Shown: positions 36,612-45,922, numbered from the stretch's first letter. The stretch: DNA of 64,000 bases from an uncultured Sutterella sp. (GCA_905213905.1 CAJMKD010000001.1:62001-126000); one strand, 5' to 3'. Notes: a model not told the origin generated them from the letters alone. Numbers and translations are program-made.

Positions 36612-36833
36612 ATGACCGTTCCAGATATGACAGAAAAAGACAACTCTGTGCGTCGCCGGCCTCGGCTTCTCCTTGAGATTGCCGCAGTTATCGCCTGCAA
36701 GCTGCTTTTCATTTTCTGCCTCTGGTATTTCTTCTTCAGTCCGTCTCATCGGCCAGAAGTAACGCCGCAGACCATGGATAGCGTGATTTTCGGCGAAGCC
36801 GCGCAAACGACTCCGGCCAAGCTTTCCCGCTGA
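36612..36833 (+). CDS. cydP: Small cytochrome bd oxidase-associated protein, CydP-like
   Basis: A 73-residue protein with one membrane helix (about residues 20-42): RLLLEIAAVIACKLLFIFCL, then WYFFFSPSHRPEVTP. A short basic N-terminus, a helix ending in an FFSP-type motif, and position just before cydA match the putative small subunit CydP known from betaproteobacteria. Its role in oxidase assembly or stability is inferred from that group. Start ATG at 36612; a second ATG at 36627 is possible. cydA follows after 41 bp with AGGAG. Confidence 0.75.
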   Translation: MTVPDMTEKDNSVRRRPRLLLEIAAVIACKLLFIFCLWYFFFSPSHRPEVTPQTMDSVIFGEAAQTTPAKLSR

Positions 36834-36874
36834 TTTTTCAGCATCCGACCAAAAAACATCAGGAGAAGTCTTCA

Positions 36875-38425
36875 ATGATCCCCTCTGATCTTGTCGACCT
36901 GTCGCGCCTGCAGTTTGCGCTGACCGCGATGTATCACTTCCTCTTCGTGCCGCTCACGCTCGGGCTTTCATTCATGCTCGTTGTGATGGAAGTGACATAT
37001 GTAGTCACGGGCAAACAGCTCTACAAGGACATGACCCGCTTTTGGGGCAAGCTCTTTGGCATCAACTTTGCGCTCGGCGTCGCGACGGGCGTTACCATGG
37101 AATTCCAGTTCGGCACGAACTGGGCCTACTACTCGCATTACGTCGGGGATATTTTCGGCGCTCCGCTTGCAATTGAAGGCTTGATGGCCTTCTTTCTTGA
37201 GTCGACATTCATCGGGCTCTTCTTCTTCGGTTGGGATCGTCTCTCGAAGGGCAAGCATCTGCTTGCCACGATTCTCATGGCGCTCGGCTCAAATCTGTCC
37301 GCTCTTTGGATTCTCGTCGCCAATGCATGGATGATGAATCCGGTAGGCGCCGAGTTCAATTTCGAAACGATGCGCATGGAAATGACCAACTTCTGGGCTG
37401 TGCTTTCTAGCGAATGGGCTCAGGCAAAGTTTGTTCATACCGTTGCCGGCGGCTATATGACGGGCGCTTTCTTTGTGATGGCCATTTCTGCGTACTATCT
37501 CCTGCGGCGTCAAGACGTGAAGTTTGCCCTCTCGAGCTTCCGACTCGCAGCCTTTTTCGGCGTCGTTGCTACGGTCATGACCATTCACATGGGCGACGAA
37601 TCAGCTTTCCTTGTTACGCGTGACCAACCCACGAAAATCGCGGCTATGGAAGCCGTTTGGGATACGAAGGAAACCCCTGCTCCGCTGGCTCTTTTCGCCT
37701 TGCCAGATCAAGAAGCGCGAACGAATCACGCTGAAATAGAGTTGCCTTATCTGTTCGGATTGATGGGCACTCGATCGCTGTCAACGCCGATTCCGGGCAT
37801 CAATCAGCTTGAAGCACAAGCGCTCGAGCGCATTGAGCGCGGGCAAAAAGCGCTTGTCGTTCTTGAAGCACTTCGTCAAGATCCAAAGAACGAATCGCTT
37901 CGCAGCGAATTTACGAGCGTAAAGGATGATCTCGGCTTCGGTCTGCTTCTGAAGCGCTACACGAACGATGTTCAGAGCGCCACGGACGAGATGAAAAAAG
38001 CAGCCGCTGCATCGACGATTCCTCAGGTTGCACCGCTTTTCTGGTCGTTCCGCCTGATGGTCGGCTGTGGCCTTGCGATGGCGCTTATTTTCGTGCTCGG
38101 CATTTTCTTCTCCGTCAAGAAGACCTTGGCCGACAAACCTTGGTTCCACAAGCTCACGCTTATGGCACTGCCGTTGCCATGGATTGCCTGCGAAGCCGGT
38201 TGGTTCGTTGCGGAATACGGCCGCCAGCCTTGGACTATCTATAACGTACTGCCCACGCATCTTTCCGTTTCAGCGCTTAGCGCCGGCGAAGTGCTCGGCT
38301 CCCTCATCGGCTTTGTGGTTCTCTATTCGGCGCTGCTCATTGTCGAAATGTGGCTGATGATCCGGTTCGGCCGCAAAGGTCCGAGCACGCTCGGCACCGG
38401 CCGCTATCACTTTGAACAGAAATAA
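36875..38425 (+). CDS. cydA: Cytochrome bd quinol oxidase subunit I
   Basis: CydA holds haems b558, b595 and d and oxidises quinol to reduce O2 with very high affinity. The 516 residues start MIPSDLVDLSRLQFALTAMYHFLF, with His21 at the haem b595 ligand position, and include the quinol-site motif GRQPWTIYNVLPTH. A long Q-loop insert (about residues 260-390) makes it the L-type as in E. coli. CydB follows 18 bp later. High-affinity oxygen respiration suits a gut anaerobe or microaerophile. Confidence 0.97.
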   Translation: MIPSDLVDLSRLQFALTAMYHFLFVPLTLGLSFMLVVMEVTYVVTGKQLYKDMTRFWGKLFGINFALGVATGVTMEFQFGTNWAYYSHYVGDIFGAPLAIEGLMAFFLESTFIGLFFFGWDRLSKGKHLLATILMALGSNLSALWILVANAWMMNPVGAEFNFETMRMEMTNFWAVLSSEWAQAKFVHTVAGGYMTGAFFVMAISAYYLLRRQDVKFALSSFRLAAFFGVVATVMTIHMGDESAFLVTRDQPTKIAAMEAVWDTKETPAPLALFALPDQEARTNHAEIELPYLFGLMGTRSLSTPIPGINQLEAQALERIERGQKALVVLEALRQDPKNESLRSEFTSVKDDLGFGLLLKRYTNDVQSATDEMKKAAAASTIPQVAPLFWSFRLMVGCGLAMALIFVLGIFFSVKKTLADKPWFHKLTLMALPLPWIACEAGWFVAEYGRQPWTIYNVLPTHLSVSALSAGEVLGSLIGFVVLYSALLIVEMWLMIRFGRKGPSTLGTGRYHFEQK

Positions 38426-38443
38426 GACCGGGAGATCTCGAAA

Positions 38444-39583
38444 ATGATCGACTATGAAATCCTCAAGGTCATCTGGTGGCTTTTTATCGGCGTCTTGCTT
38501 GTCGGTTTTGCCATCATGGACGGTCAGGACATGGGCGTCGGCACTTTGCTGCCTTTCCTCTCGAAAGAAGACGGCGAGCGCCGTGTGATGATCAACGCTG
38601 TCGCGCCTCACTGGGACGGCAATCAGGTATGGCTCATTACGGGCGGCGGCGCCATGTTCGCCGCATGGCCGCTCATGTATGCCACTGCATTCTCGGGCTT
38701 TTATTGGGCAATGCTCGTCGTACTTGCAGCGCTGATCCTTCGCCCTGTGGGCTTTGACTACCGTAGCAAAGTTTCCTCGAGCAAATGGCGCACGAACTGG
38801 GATTGGCTCCTTTTCATTGGTTCGGCCGTGCCGCCGATTATTTTCGGCGTTGCTTTCGGCAACCTTCTCCAGGGCGTACCCTTTGAAATCGACTCGACGA
38901 TGCGGCCGATATACACCGGAAGCTTCTTTGGGCTGCTCAATCCATTCGGCCTTCTCTGCGGCGTGTTGTCTCTGCTCATGATCGTTTTCCACGGTGCTAA
39001 TTACCTTGTGCTGCGAACGGAAGGCGCACTGCAGGCTCGTGCTCAGAAAGCCGCCGTCATTGCGGGACTACTTTCGGCCGCCCTCTTTGTGCTGGGCGGC
39101 ATTTGGACCTACCTCGGCATTGACGGTTACGTTGCAACGGCTGGCTTAGATCCGGCAGGCCCTGCTAACCCATTGGCAAAAACCGTTGATTTGCAGAACG
39201 GCGCTTGGTTCGCAAACTATGCGGCTCTCCCCGTTCTCTGGCTTGTCCCTGCTGCGGCCGTGTTAGGTGCTTTGGCAGGCGTCGCAATGATTCGTTCAGG
39301 CCGTGCGTTTGCAGCCATTGTTTGCTCTTCGATTTCGCTGCTCGGCATCATTCTGACGCCGTTGATTTCGATGTTCCCGTTTGTCATGCCGTCCTCCACG
39401 ATGCTTAATGCCGGCCTCACAATCTGGGACTGCACGAGCTCTCAGCTCACACTGGAGATCATGCTCTTTGTGACAATCATCTTTCTGCCGCTCGTGCTGC
39501 TTTACACCAGCTGGGCCTATAAGGTAATGAGCGGCAAGCTGTCAACGAAGTACATCGAAGACAACTCGCACTCGCTTTATTAA
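38444..39583 (+). CDS. cydB: Cytochrome bd quinol oxidase subunit II
   Basis: CydB pairs with CydA in the inner membrane. The 379 residues have eight or nine membrane helices and open with MIDYEILKVIWWLFIGVLLVGFAIMDG, including the GFAIMDGQDMG stretch conserved in CydB. The C-terminal MLNAGLTIWDCTSSQLTL is also typical. AGACCGGGAGAT provides the ribosome site. cydX follows after 103 bp. Confidence 0.97.
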   Translation: MIDYEILKVIWWLFIGVLLVGFAIMDGQDMGVGTLLPFLSKEDGERRVMINAVAPHWDGNQVWLITGGGAMFAAWPLMYATAFSGFYWAMLVVLAALILRPVGFDYRSKVSSSKWRTNWDWLLFIGSAVPPIIFGVAFGNLLQGVPFEIDSTMRPIYTGSFFGLLNPFGLLCGVLSLLMIVFHGANYLVLRTEGALQARAQKAAVIAGLLSAALFVLGGIWTYLGIDGYVATAGLDPAGPANPLAKTVDLQNGAWFANYAALPVLWLVPAAAVLGALAGVAMIRSGRAFAAIVCSSISLLGIILTPLISMFPFVMPSSTMLNAGLTIWDCTSSQLTLEIMLFVTIIFLPLVLLYTSWAYKVMSGKLSTKYIEDNSHSLY

Positions 39584-39686
39584 TGAGGCATTGTTCCCGT
39601 TTGCGCGCTTTTCCCGATTCTGACGAACCGGGAAAACGCCGCAGCGGCTTTTCAAAATTTTTTCTTAACGATGAAAGAGGCAAAGC

Positions 39687-39776
39687 ATGTCTTATTTTTA
39701 CTGGCTGACGGGGCTCGCTTTCGCCGTGATGCTCGCTGCACTGGTTGAATCAACCTTCTCGCGCAATGAAGACTGA
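39687..39776 (+). CDS. cydX: Cytochrome bd small subunit CydX
   Basis: A 29-codon gene too short for most gene finders. The product begins MSYFYWLTGLAFAVMLAAL and ends in ESTFSRNED. One membrane helix with the N-terminal aromatic pattern and a Trp at residue 6 matches CydX, the third subunit that stabilises haems in CydAB. AAGAGG lies upstream. Its last codons overlap the ybgE start (ATGAAGACTGA), so the two are coupled. Confidence 0.88.
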   Translation: MSYFYWLTGLAFAVMLAALVESTFSRNED

Positions 39777-40065
39777 TTCGAACGAGCGCAAGTCGGGCGG
39801 CGTTTTCGTTGCTTTTTGTCGAGGCATCACTTTTCTCGTCGCGCTTGGGCTCATGGCTCTAATCGTTCTTTATCCAAGAGCGATTGCTGACGACATGTCG
39901 AGCGTCCCGCACGGCGCGCTCGTCGGTTTGCTTTTCGGCATGAGCATCGCCTGGGTTTGGGGACTCGGCTTCGTCCCGCGCCGCCCGGTTTTGCGTTTCA
40001 TTTTTTCGCCTTGGCTGGGCTGGGCGCTCATGATTATTTTTTCAGTAGTGATTTTTTTCCAATGA
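39766..40065 (+). CDS. ybgE: Cyd operon membrane protein YbgE
   Basis: A 99-residue protein with three membrane helices (about residues 19-39, 50-72 and 80-98) in the position of E. coli ybgE, after cydX. The sequence has HGALVGLLFGMSIAWVWGLGFVPRRP, like the YbgE family, whose function remains unknown. The ATG at 39766 overlaps the end of cydX; the longer open frame starting at 39745 would read through cydX. Its stop overlaps the next start as ATGA. Confidence 0.8.
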   Translation: MKTDSNERKSGGVFVAFCRGITFLVALGLMALIVLYPRAIADDMSSVPHGALVGLLFGMSIAWVWGLGFVPRRPVLRFIFSPWLGWALMIIFSVVIFFQ

Positions 40066-40463
40066 CTGCACCGACGTTCGACGGTACGTTCTACGAAAGA
40101 TTGGGCGGCGAAGCGGGCGTCAAGAAACTTGTCTCTGCCTACATCAACACGCTCAAAAATGATCCGGCTGTAGCCAATCTTTTGAAGCAGTACGAACGTT
40201 TTTCTCTGCCACGCTATGAAACTCGGCTTTGCGAATTCCTTTCAGGCTGGCTGGGCGGTCCTGTACTCTATCAAGAGAATCACGGTCTGCCGATGCTTCG
40301 AGAAAGTCACCGCAACATCTGCATTGACCGTTCGCTGATGCTTGATTGGGTGCGTTGCATGCAGAAAGCCATTAATGAAACAGTTGCAGATCCCGCACTC
40401 AGACTACAGTTGACTGGGAGATTTACCCGCATGGCCCAAAGTCTCGTCAACACCGGAAGCTGA
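40062..40463 (+). CDS. Group II truncated haemoglobin
   Basis: A 133-residue two-over-two globin. YERLGGEAGVKKLVSAYIN is the N-terminal pattern of truncated globins. GLPMLRESHRNICID provides His83 as proximal haem ligand, and Trp96 (DWVRCM) fits the TrpG8 residue that marks group II. Such proteins bind O2 or NO. It overlaps ybgE by 4 bp (ATGA), so it is the last cistron of the cytochrome bd operon. Handling of NO made from nitrite, or O2 delivery to the oxidase, is an inference from this linkage. Confidence 0.88.
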   Translation: MTAPTFDGTFYERLGGEAGVKKLVSAYINTLKNDPAVANLLKQYERFSLPRYETRLCEFLSGWLGGPVLYQENHGLPMLRESHRNICIDRSLMLDWVRCMQKAINETVADPALRLQLTGRFTRMAQSLVNTGS

Positions 40464-40477
40464 GTTACAAGATTTCC

Positions 40478-41038
40478 TCAGCGGTCATAGCGCGTACGCT
40501 CCCGCTGCAACCATTTCAGATCAATCTGAATATTCGACGAATCGGAGCTCACCCAGATCGTACCGTCCTGAATAGTGACAGCAAGCCGCATGTTGCGGGA
40601 ACACATGCCCGCAAGCGCAGCGCTCTCGTCATCTGGCACTGCAATAACGGCAAGCTTCAAAAGCTTGCCGAACTCACCTGCATTCGATGTCCACCAAGGT
40701 CCAATGCGAGCTTCGTCGTAGGCGAGCACTGTTACGTGTTCGCTTTTTCCTGCAGCCTTTCTCACCGTACGCACATCAGGCGTACCGAGTTCGACCCATG
40801 TAACAATCGCGCCGGTATCATCAACTTCCCAAAGGGCAGGTTCGCCCTCTGTAGAAAGGCCCCGTCCAAATTCGACTCGTTCACCAGCGTGCAGGCAGAA
40901 AGCGAGCACGCGCAGCATAAGTCTGGCTTCCGTTTCCGAAGGATGGCGCGCTACGGTCAGCACATGCTCTGCGTAGTAATTGCGATCGAGGTCCGAAAGA
41001 TCGATAGTCGCTTTGTAGACCGTTGCACCGAGAGCCAT
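40478..41038 (-). CDS. yaeQ: YaeQ family protein
   Basis: A 186-residue cytoplasmic protein starting MALGATVYKATIDLSDLDRN, the hallmark of YaeQ. The HVLTVARHPSETEARLMLRVLAFCL segment and GRGLSTEGEPALWEVD carry the PD-(D/E)XK-like core seen in solved family structures; WVELGTPD follows. The cellular role is unknown, and an early link to RfaH function was not upheld as I recall. It converges on the globin gene with 14 bp between them. Confidence 0.92.
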   Translation of the reverse strand: MALGATVYKATIDLSDLDRNYYAEHVLTVARHPSETEARLMLRVLAFCLHAGERVEFGRGLSTEGEPALWEVDDTGAIVTWVELGTPDVRTVRKAAGKSEHVTVLAYDEARIGPWWTSNAGEFGKLLKLAVIAVPDDESAALAGMCSRNMRLAVTIQDGTIWVSSDSSNIQIDLKWLQRERTRYDR

Positions 41039-41136
41039 ATTGATTTCTCCGAAGTCCTTAATGCTTTTGTCATACGTTCTCGGCGCAAGAGTATACGCTT
41101 TGGCTCAAAGACTTCTATCAGCAAGTAGAGGTGCTG

Positions 41137-41544
41137 CTACATCGGCATTGAATCGTGTCGAGCAAGCCGCACCCAGCCAAAAACGATGCGATACGCCACC
41201 CAAATCCCTAGCACGAGCAGGCCGATGATCAAAATGATGAATCCGATGCCAAAGAAAGCAAGGGGCATGCCGATCAAATACGTCAGCACCAGCCAAAGCA
41301 AAGCGAACCAAAAAGTGCGAATCTGCCAGGAAAAGTGCGTTTCGAGATATGTTCCCCTCGCATCACCACGAAAAATGTAATTGAGAATAACTGCAAGAAT
41401 GGATGGCGCAGAAAAGACGAAAGCGCCGACAATCGTAGCTCCAGCTGTAACTAGGCCCGCAAGAATAGAAAGCGTATGCAGTCCGTAGACAATGTTCGCG
41501 ACAATATAGGTCCCGTTTGACGGCTCATATTGATTCGGGAGCAT
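41137..41544 (-). CDS. Multi-helix membrane protein, DUF4870-like
   Basis: A 135-residue inner-membrane protein with three to four hydrophobic segments. HTLSILAGLVTAGATIVGAF, then THFSWQIRTFWFALLWLVLT and the glycine-rich GIGFIILIIGLLVLGIWVAYR, resemble the DUF4870 group of small membrane proteins found in betaproteobacteria. The function is unknown. Start at 41542-41544 with GGAAGAAG upstream. It is divergent from the DedA-like gene. Confidence 0.7.
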   Translation of the reverse strand: MLPNQYEPSNGTYIVANIVYGLHTLSILAGLVTAGATIVGAFVFSAPSILAVILNYIFRGDARGTYLETHFSWQIRTFWFALLWLVLTYLIGMPLAFFGIGFIILIIGLLVLGIWVAYRIVFGWVRLARHDSMPM

Positions 41545-41612
41545 GACTTCTTCCTTCTTTTCTAATGTTGCTTAGGGTGCGTTTCTTTCCATTTTATTGA
41601 CCTTCTCTTGCG

Positions 41613-42224
41613 ATGCTTTTCGCCAGTCTTGTTCGGCCCGTGTCGGATTTCGTAAGCGCTTCTCTTTCTACTGCGGGAACACCGATCGTGCTTGCCGTAG
41701 CCTTCATTGACCAAGAAATCGGCGCTGTGCTGGCCGGCATTTTTTCGTATATGCCGACCTTGTCTCCAGAAGCGCTTTGCGCTGCCGCTGCCATTGCCGG
41801 ATTTCTTCGCAGCATTGGCCTGTACGAGCTCGCACGCCGCAACAGCATCCACCTCGGCGACGACCCTCAATCGCTCTCACAAAAGCTGCAATACCGGCTT
41901 CATTCCAAGCCTTTGCTCTGGGTCACAGGCTTACAATTCTGTTTTGCGTTCCGCTGGACGCTTCCCGTACTCTGCGCAAAAGCCCGCATTCGCCGGTCCG
42001 GCTTTTATGCCGCCGTGCTTTTGGGCAACTTTGCTTGGACGGGCATTCTTTACGCCATCGCACACTTTTGGCTCAAAAGCTGCTATCCAGGACTTCTCGG
42101 CCAATCCGAAGCCCTCAGGGCCATGCCGGGATTGATTATCCTAGCCGTTGTAGCGGTCGTCACGGCCAAAGCAATTGCGCGGCGATGGGCCGAACGCCTT
42201 CAAACCAAGAAGAAACAACACTGA
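41613..42224 (+). CDS. DedA-like (VTT domain) membrane protein
   Basis: A 203-residue membrane protein. Its middle section (about residues 25-70) has the conserved acidic residue and glycines of the DedA family, and the segment FCFAFRWTLPVLCAKARIRR followed by LLGNFAWTGILYAI matches the DedA re-entrant loop and helix pattern. DedA proteins move undecaprenyl phosphate or phospholipids across the membrane and affect peptide antibiotic resistance. It is 5 bp upstream of the response regulator gene, so they form one operon. The family match is by eye only. Confidence 0.6.
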   Translation: MLFASLVRPVSDFVSASLSTAGTPIVLAVAFIDQEIGAVLAGIFSYMPTLSPEALCAAAAIAGFLRSIGLYELARRNSIHLGDDPQSLSQKLQYRLHSKPLLWVTGLQFCFAFRWTLPVLCAKARIRRSGFYAAVLLGNFAWTGILYAIAHFWLKSCYPGLLGQSEALRAMPGLIILAVVAVVTAKAIARRWAERLQTKKKQH

Positions 42225-42229
42225 CAACT

Positions 42230-42886
42230 ATGAGAATTCTGCTCGTTGAAGACGATGAAATGATCGGCGAAAGCGTTGTCGCCGGTCTTGAAAGCGAAGA
42301 CTATGCGGTCGACTGGGTCAAGGATGGCAACTCCGCTCTGATCGCCATGAACACGACGCCGTTTTCGCTTGTAATTCTTGATCTTGGCCTCCCTGGCAAG
42401 GATGGCATCCAAGTCATCCGCGAACTGCGCGCTCGGCGAAATCCGACGCCGATTCTTGTAACGACAGCACGCGACACGGTAGACGATCGTATTCGTGGAC
42501 TCGACAGCGGTGCAGATGACTACCTCGTAAAGCCTTACGACCTTGACGAGCTGTCAGCACGCATTCGCGCCCTGCTGCGCCGCTCAGCTGGCAGAGCCGA
42601 TCCGATCATCGAACGCGGAGAACTTCGCATTTCTCCCGCTACACGGGAAGTCACCTATCGCGGGCAACCCGTTATCCTCTCTTCAAAAGAGTATGCGCTT
42701 CTTGCCGCACTTGCTGAGCGTCAAGGCGTCGTCTGGAGCCGCTCGCAACTTGAGGAAAAGCTCTACAACTGGGACAACACCGTTGGCTCCAATGCTATTG
42801 AAGTGCACATCCATCATCTCAGAAAAAAGCTTTCCGACAGCGCTATCAAGACCGTGCGCGGTGTTGGTTATCTGCTCGAAACCTAA
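42230..42886 (+). CDS. OmpR-family response regulator, QseB/PmrA type
   Basis: A 218-residue regulator. The receiver domain has EDDE, phospho-acceptor Asp51 in VILDLGLPGKDG, Thr in VTTAR and Lys in YLVKPYDLDEL. The winged-helix DNA-binding domain has LSSKEYALLAALAERQGVVWSR and ends in VRGVGYLLE. This pattern is closest to QseB, PmrA and BasR. It is 15 bp upstream of its sensor kinase gene and directly follows the DedA-like gene. Confidence 0.93.
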   Translation: MRILLVEDDEMIGESVVAGLESEDYAVDWVKDGNSALIAMNTTPFSLVILDLGLPGKDGIQVIRELRARRNPTPILVTTARDTVDDRIRGLDSGADDYLVKPYDLDELSARIRALLRRSAGRADPIIERGELRISPATREVTYRGQPVILSSKEYALLAALAERQGVVWSRSQLEEKLYNWDNTVGSNAIEVHIHHLRKKLSDSAIKTVRGVGYLLET

Positions 42887-42901
42887 GACGCACACTTTGC
42901 G

Positions 42902-44239
42902 ATGATTTCCATCCGCAGAAAACTGCTTCTCACGCTGATAGGCGCTCTTTTGGCGGCAGGTTTTGCCGCCGCTGCCGCAACATTTTTTTCCGCGCAGGCC
43001 GAATTCAACAACTTCCTCGACACGCATCTGAAGGAAACTGCGGATTCGCTCGGTGAATCCGTCCGCCAAAGCATTCCGTTTGCTTCGCCCTCTCATTTGA
43101 CAATCGTGGGAGATGCTCCGACCTACAGAACGGTCATTCAGGTTTACGATTCGGCTAACGGCACTCTTTGGCGACGCGACGGCACACCTGCACTTCCATT
43201 GCCCGAAGGCCCGGGTTTTTCGCTTGAAAAAATCGACGGAAAAACATGGCGCACCTATTCCGTCAGCGCAGGTCCGCTCATCATTACGGTCGGTCAAGAC
43301 ATGGCGGTCAGAACCGAGCTCGCAGCAACGGCCGCTTTCCGAATTCTGCAACCACTTTGCTTTCTGCTTCCTTTCATTGGCATTGCAGTTTGGATTGTGG
43401 TGGGCAGCGGACTCGCGCCGCTTGAACGAACAGCTCGTTCCGTTGCCAGACGTTCTCCGACTTCTCTTTCTCCGATTTCAACAAAAGGTCTGCCCACTGA
43501 GCTGGCCGGACTTGTCAACGCCATTAACCATTTGCTCGAGCGTCTTGCTGAAAGCCTGAATGCACAGCAACGCTTCGCATCCGACGCTGCACATGAGCTG
43601 AGAACGCCACTCACTGCGCTCAAGCTCCAGGTTCAGCTCGCCCAACGTGCAAAAACACCAGAAGCTCAGGCAAAGTGCTTTACTCGACTCAACGAAGGCA
43701 TCAATCGCGCTACTCGCCTTGTGCAACAGCTTTTAACGCTGGCACGTCTTGACCCAGACGCCTCGAAGAAACCCATGAGCACCATAGAGCTTGCGCCTCT
43801 TGTCGCCAGCATCGCCGACGAAATGGCGCCCATTGCGCAGCAGAAATCAATCACTATCACGCACCAAGCACAGCCCGCGCAGCTCGATGGCATGGAGGAT
43901 GCCATCCGTCTCATGGTGACAAATCTCACCGACAACGCCATCCGCTATACCCCCGAAGGCGGTCGCATTGAAATCCGAGCCTTTACGCGCGACGGTCTCT
44001 CCTGCATTGATGTCGCCGACAATGGTCCAGGCATTGCACCTGAAGAGCGCTCCCGTGTCTTCGACCGTTTCTATCGTGCACTCGGCACACGCACTTCCGG
44101 CACAGGCCTCGGACTGGCTATCGTCAAGCGGATCGTCGATATTCACCACGGTCGAATCGAGATTACCGATGGCCTTGACGGCAAAGGGACAACATTTCGC
44201 CTCACTTTTCCACCGCTCGGCGCTTCTGAACCTCAATAG
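42902..44239 (+). CDS. Sensor histidine kinase, QseC/PmrB type
   Basis: A 445-residue inner-membrane kinase. Two helices (about residues 8-30 and 150-168) enclose a periplasmic domain of about 120 residues, followed by HAMP, a dimerisation box FASDAAHELRTPLTALKLQV with the phospho-His, and a catalytic domain with N, G1 (DVADNGPGIAPEE) and G2 (GTGLGLAIVKRIV) boxes. The signal is unknown; QseC/PmrB relatives sense iron, acid or host molecules. degP follows 228 bp later and could be a target. Confidence 0.93.
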   Translation: MISIRRKLLLTLIGALLAAGFAAAAATFFSAQAEFNNFLDTHLKETADSLGESVRQSIPFASPSHLTIVGDAPTYRTVIQVYDSANGTLWRRDGTPALPLPEGPGFSLEKIDGKTWRTYSVSAGPLIITVGQDMAVRTELAATAAFRILQPLCFLLPFIGIAVWIVVGSGLAPLERTARSVARRSPTSLSPISTKGLPTELAGLVNAINHLLERLAESLNAQQRFASDAAHELRTPLTALKLQVQLAQRAKTPEAQAKCFTRLNEGINRATRLVQQLLTLARLDPDASKKPMSTIELAPLVASIADEMAPIAQQKSITITHQAQPAQLDGMEDAIRLMVTNLTDNAIRYTPEGGRIEIRAFTRDGLSCIDVADNGPGIAPEERSRVFDRFYRALGTRTSGTGLGLAIVKRIVDIHHGRIEITDGLDGKGTTFRLTFPPLGASEPQ

Positions 44240-44467
44240 CAAACAGCGCGTTCATCAGACCATCAGATTCTGGTGAACGTGCTTTTTCCCCTTTCATGCT
44301 TTAGCGGTTCTGTTACAAATTTAACTTCCTTCATACAGGCTGCTTCGACAAACCGACGAAGTTCGGCGCAAAAAAGACTAGAGTTGAATGCGTCAACACA
44401 AAAAACGCGCCGCACAAATCTGACGCATGCGGCACGAACTACTGATTTCCGGCGGAGAAGAAAAAAA

Positions 44468-45922
44468 ATGACTTCCACCTTCATGAAATCCACTTTGGCC
44501 GCGGCCTGCGCAGCCGCACTTGCTGTCGGCGCTGCGTTTGTTCCTGTCGAACCAGCACATGCGATTTCCTTCGGCTCTAGCGATGCTAAAGCGGAGTTGC
44601 CAGATTTTGTCAAGCTTGTTGAAGAAAACGGTCCAGGCGTCGTCAACATTTCCGTCATCAAAAATGCCCGCACCGTCGATGTCCCGGGATTCGGCTTTCC
44701 TGGACTTGACGAACGCCATGCGGAAATATTCCGTCGCTTCGGATTCCCGATGCCCTTCGACTTTGGCGGAGGAAAGGAACGCATTCCGGAACAACGAGGC
44801 ACGGGATCCGGCTTCATTATTTCCGCCGACGGCCTCATCATGACCAACGCTCACGTCCTCGAGGGTGCCGAACAAATCCTGGATCGCCTAACCGACAAGC
44901 GGGAAATCCACGACAAGGAGCTCGGCACGGACAAGCAGACTGACATCGCCATTGTGAAAATCGAAGCCAAGGATTTGCCTGTTCTTAAAATCGGCGATTC
45001 GAGCAAGCTCAAGGTTGGACAATGGGTAGCCGCAATCGGCAGTCCGTTTGGACTAGACAATACTGTTACGGCAGGCATTGTTTCTGCGCTCTCCCGCAAT
45101 TTGCCGAGCGACCAATATGTGCCGTTTATTCAGACCGATGTTGCAGTCAATCCGGGCAACTCCGGCGGTCCGCTCTTCAATATGCAAGGCGAAGTAGTCG
45201 GCATCAATTCTCAGATTTTCTCTACCTCTGGCGGCTTCATGGGCCTCTCTTTTGCCATTCCAATCGATCTGGCGATGCAAGTGAAGGATCAGCTTGTTGA
45301 GAACGGCGCTGTTACCCGCGGCTATGTTGGCGTCTACATTCAAGAGCTCTCACAAGAACTTGCTGACACCTTCGGCCTCAAGACGCCGCAGGGAGCACTC
45401 GTAACCAAAGTCGAAAAGGGGAGCCCAGCAGAAAAAGCGGGGCTCAAGGAAGGGGACGTAATCACTAGCTTCAACGGGAAAAAAGTTTCCTCTTCAGTAA
45501 CGCTCCCGATGATTGTTAGTGTCATGAAGCCCGGCACAGAAGCCGACATGACTATCGTGCGTGACAAGAAGGAAATGACCCTGAGCGTAACAGTGGGTAC
45601 GAACGAAAAGGCTGCCGCGCAGGCAGCTGGTGCAGAAAACTCCCACAAGCTCGGCGTAACCGTTCGTCCGCTTACAAAGGATGAAACCCAGCAAGCGGAG
45701 ACATCGGGGCTACTTGTTGAACAAGTGTCGGGGCTTGCCGCTAAAAACGGAATCCTTCAGGGCGACATCATTGTGAGCGCCAATGGCAAGCTCGTGAAGA
45801 GCGTCGCCGATCTGCAGGCTGCCTGCCAGAAGGATCAAGTACTACTTCTCGTTCAGCGCCAAGGTGGCCGCATTTTTGTTCCGATTCGCTTCAACGAATC
45901 CGATAAAAACGCGAAAAAGTAA
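44468..45922 (+). CDS. degP: Periplasmic serine protease/chaperone, DegP (MucD) family
   Basis: The enzyme degrades or refolds damaged envelope proteins. From ATG 44468 (GGCGGAG upstream) it has 484 residues: a signal peptide to about residue 35 (AHA), a trypsin-like domain with His in MTNAHVLEGAE, Asp in DKQTDIAIVKIEA and Ser in NPGNSGGPLFN, then two PDZ domains. The second PDZ starts near KLGVTVRPLTKDE. The open frame upstream to 44273 has no protein character. A strong terminator follows. Confidence 0.94.
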   Translation: MTSTFMKSTLAAACAAALAVGAAFVPVEPAHAISFGSSDAKAELPDFVKLVEENGPGVVNISVIKNARTVDVPGFGFPGLDERHAEIFRRFGFPMPFDFGGGKERIPEQRGTGSGFIISADGLIMTNAHVLEGAEQILDRLTDKREIHDKELGTDKQTDIAIVKIEAKDLPVLKIGDSSKLKVGQWVAAIGSPFGLDNTVTAGIVSALSRNLPSDQYVPFIQTDVAVNPGNSGGPLFNMQGEVVGINSQIFSTSGGFMGLSFAIPIDLAMQVKDQLVENGAVTRGYVGVYIQELSQELADTFGLKTPQGALVTKVEKGSPAEKAGLKEGDVITSFNGKKVSSSVTLPMIVSVMKPGTEADMTIVRDKKEMTLSVTVGTNEKAAAQAAGAENSHKLGVTVRPLTKDETQQAETSGLLVEQVSGLAAKNGILQGDIIVSANGKLVKSVADLQAACQKDQVLLLVQRQGGRIFVPIRFNESDKNAKK

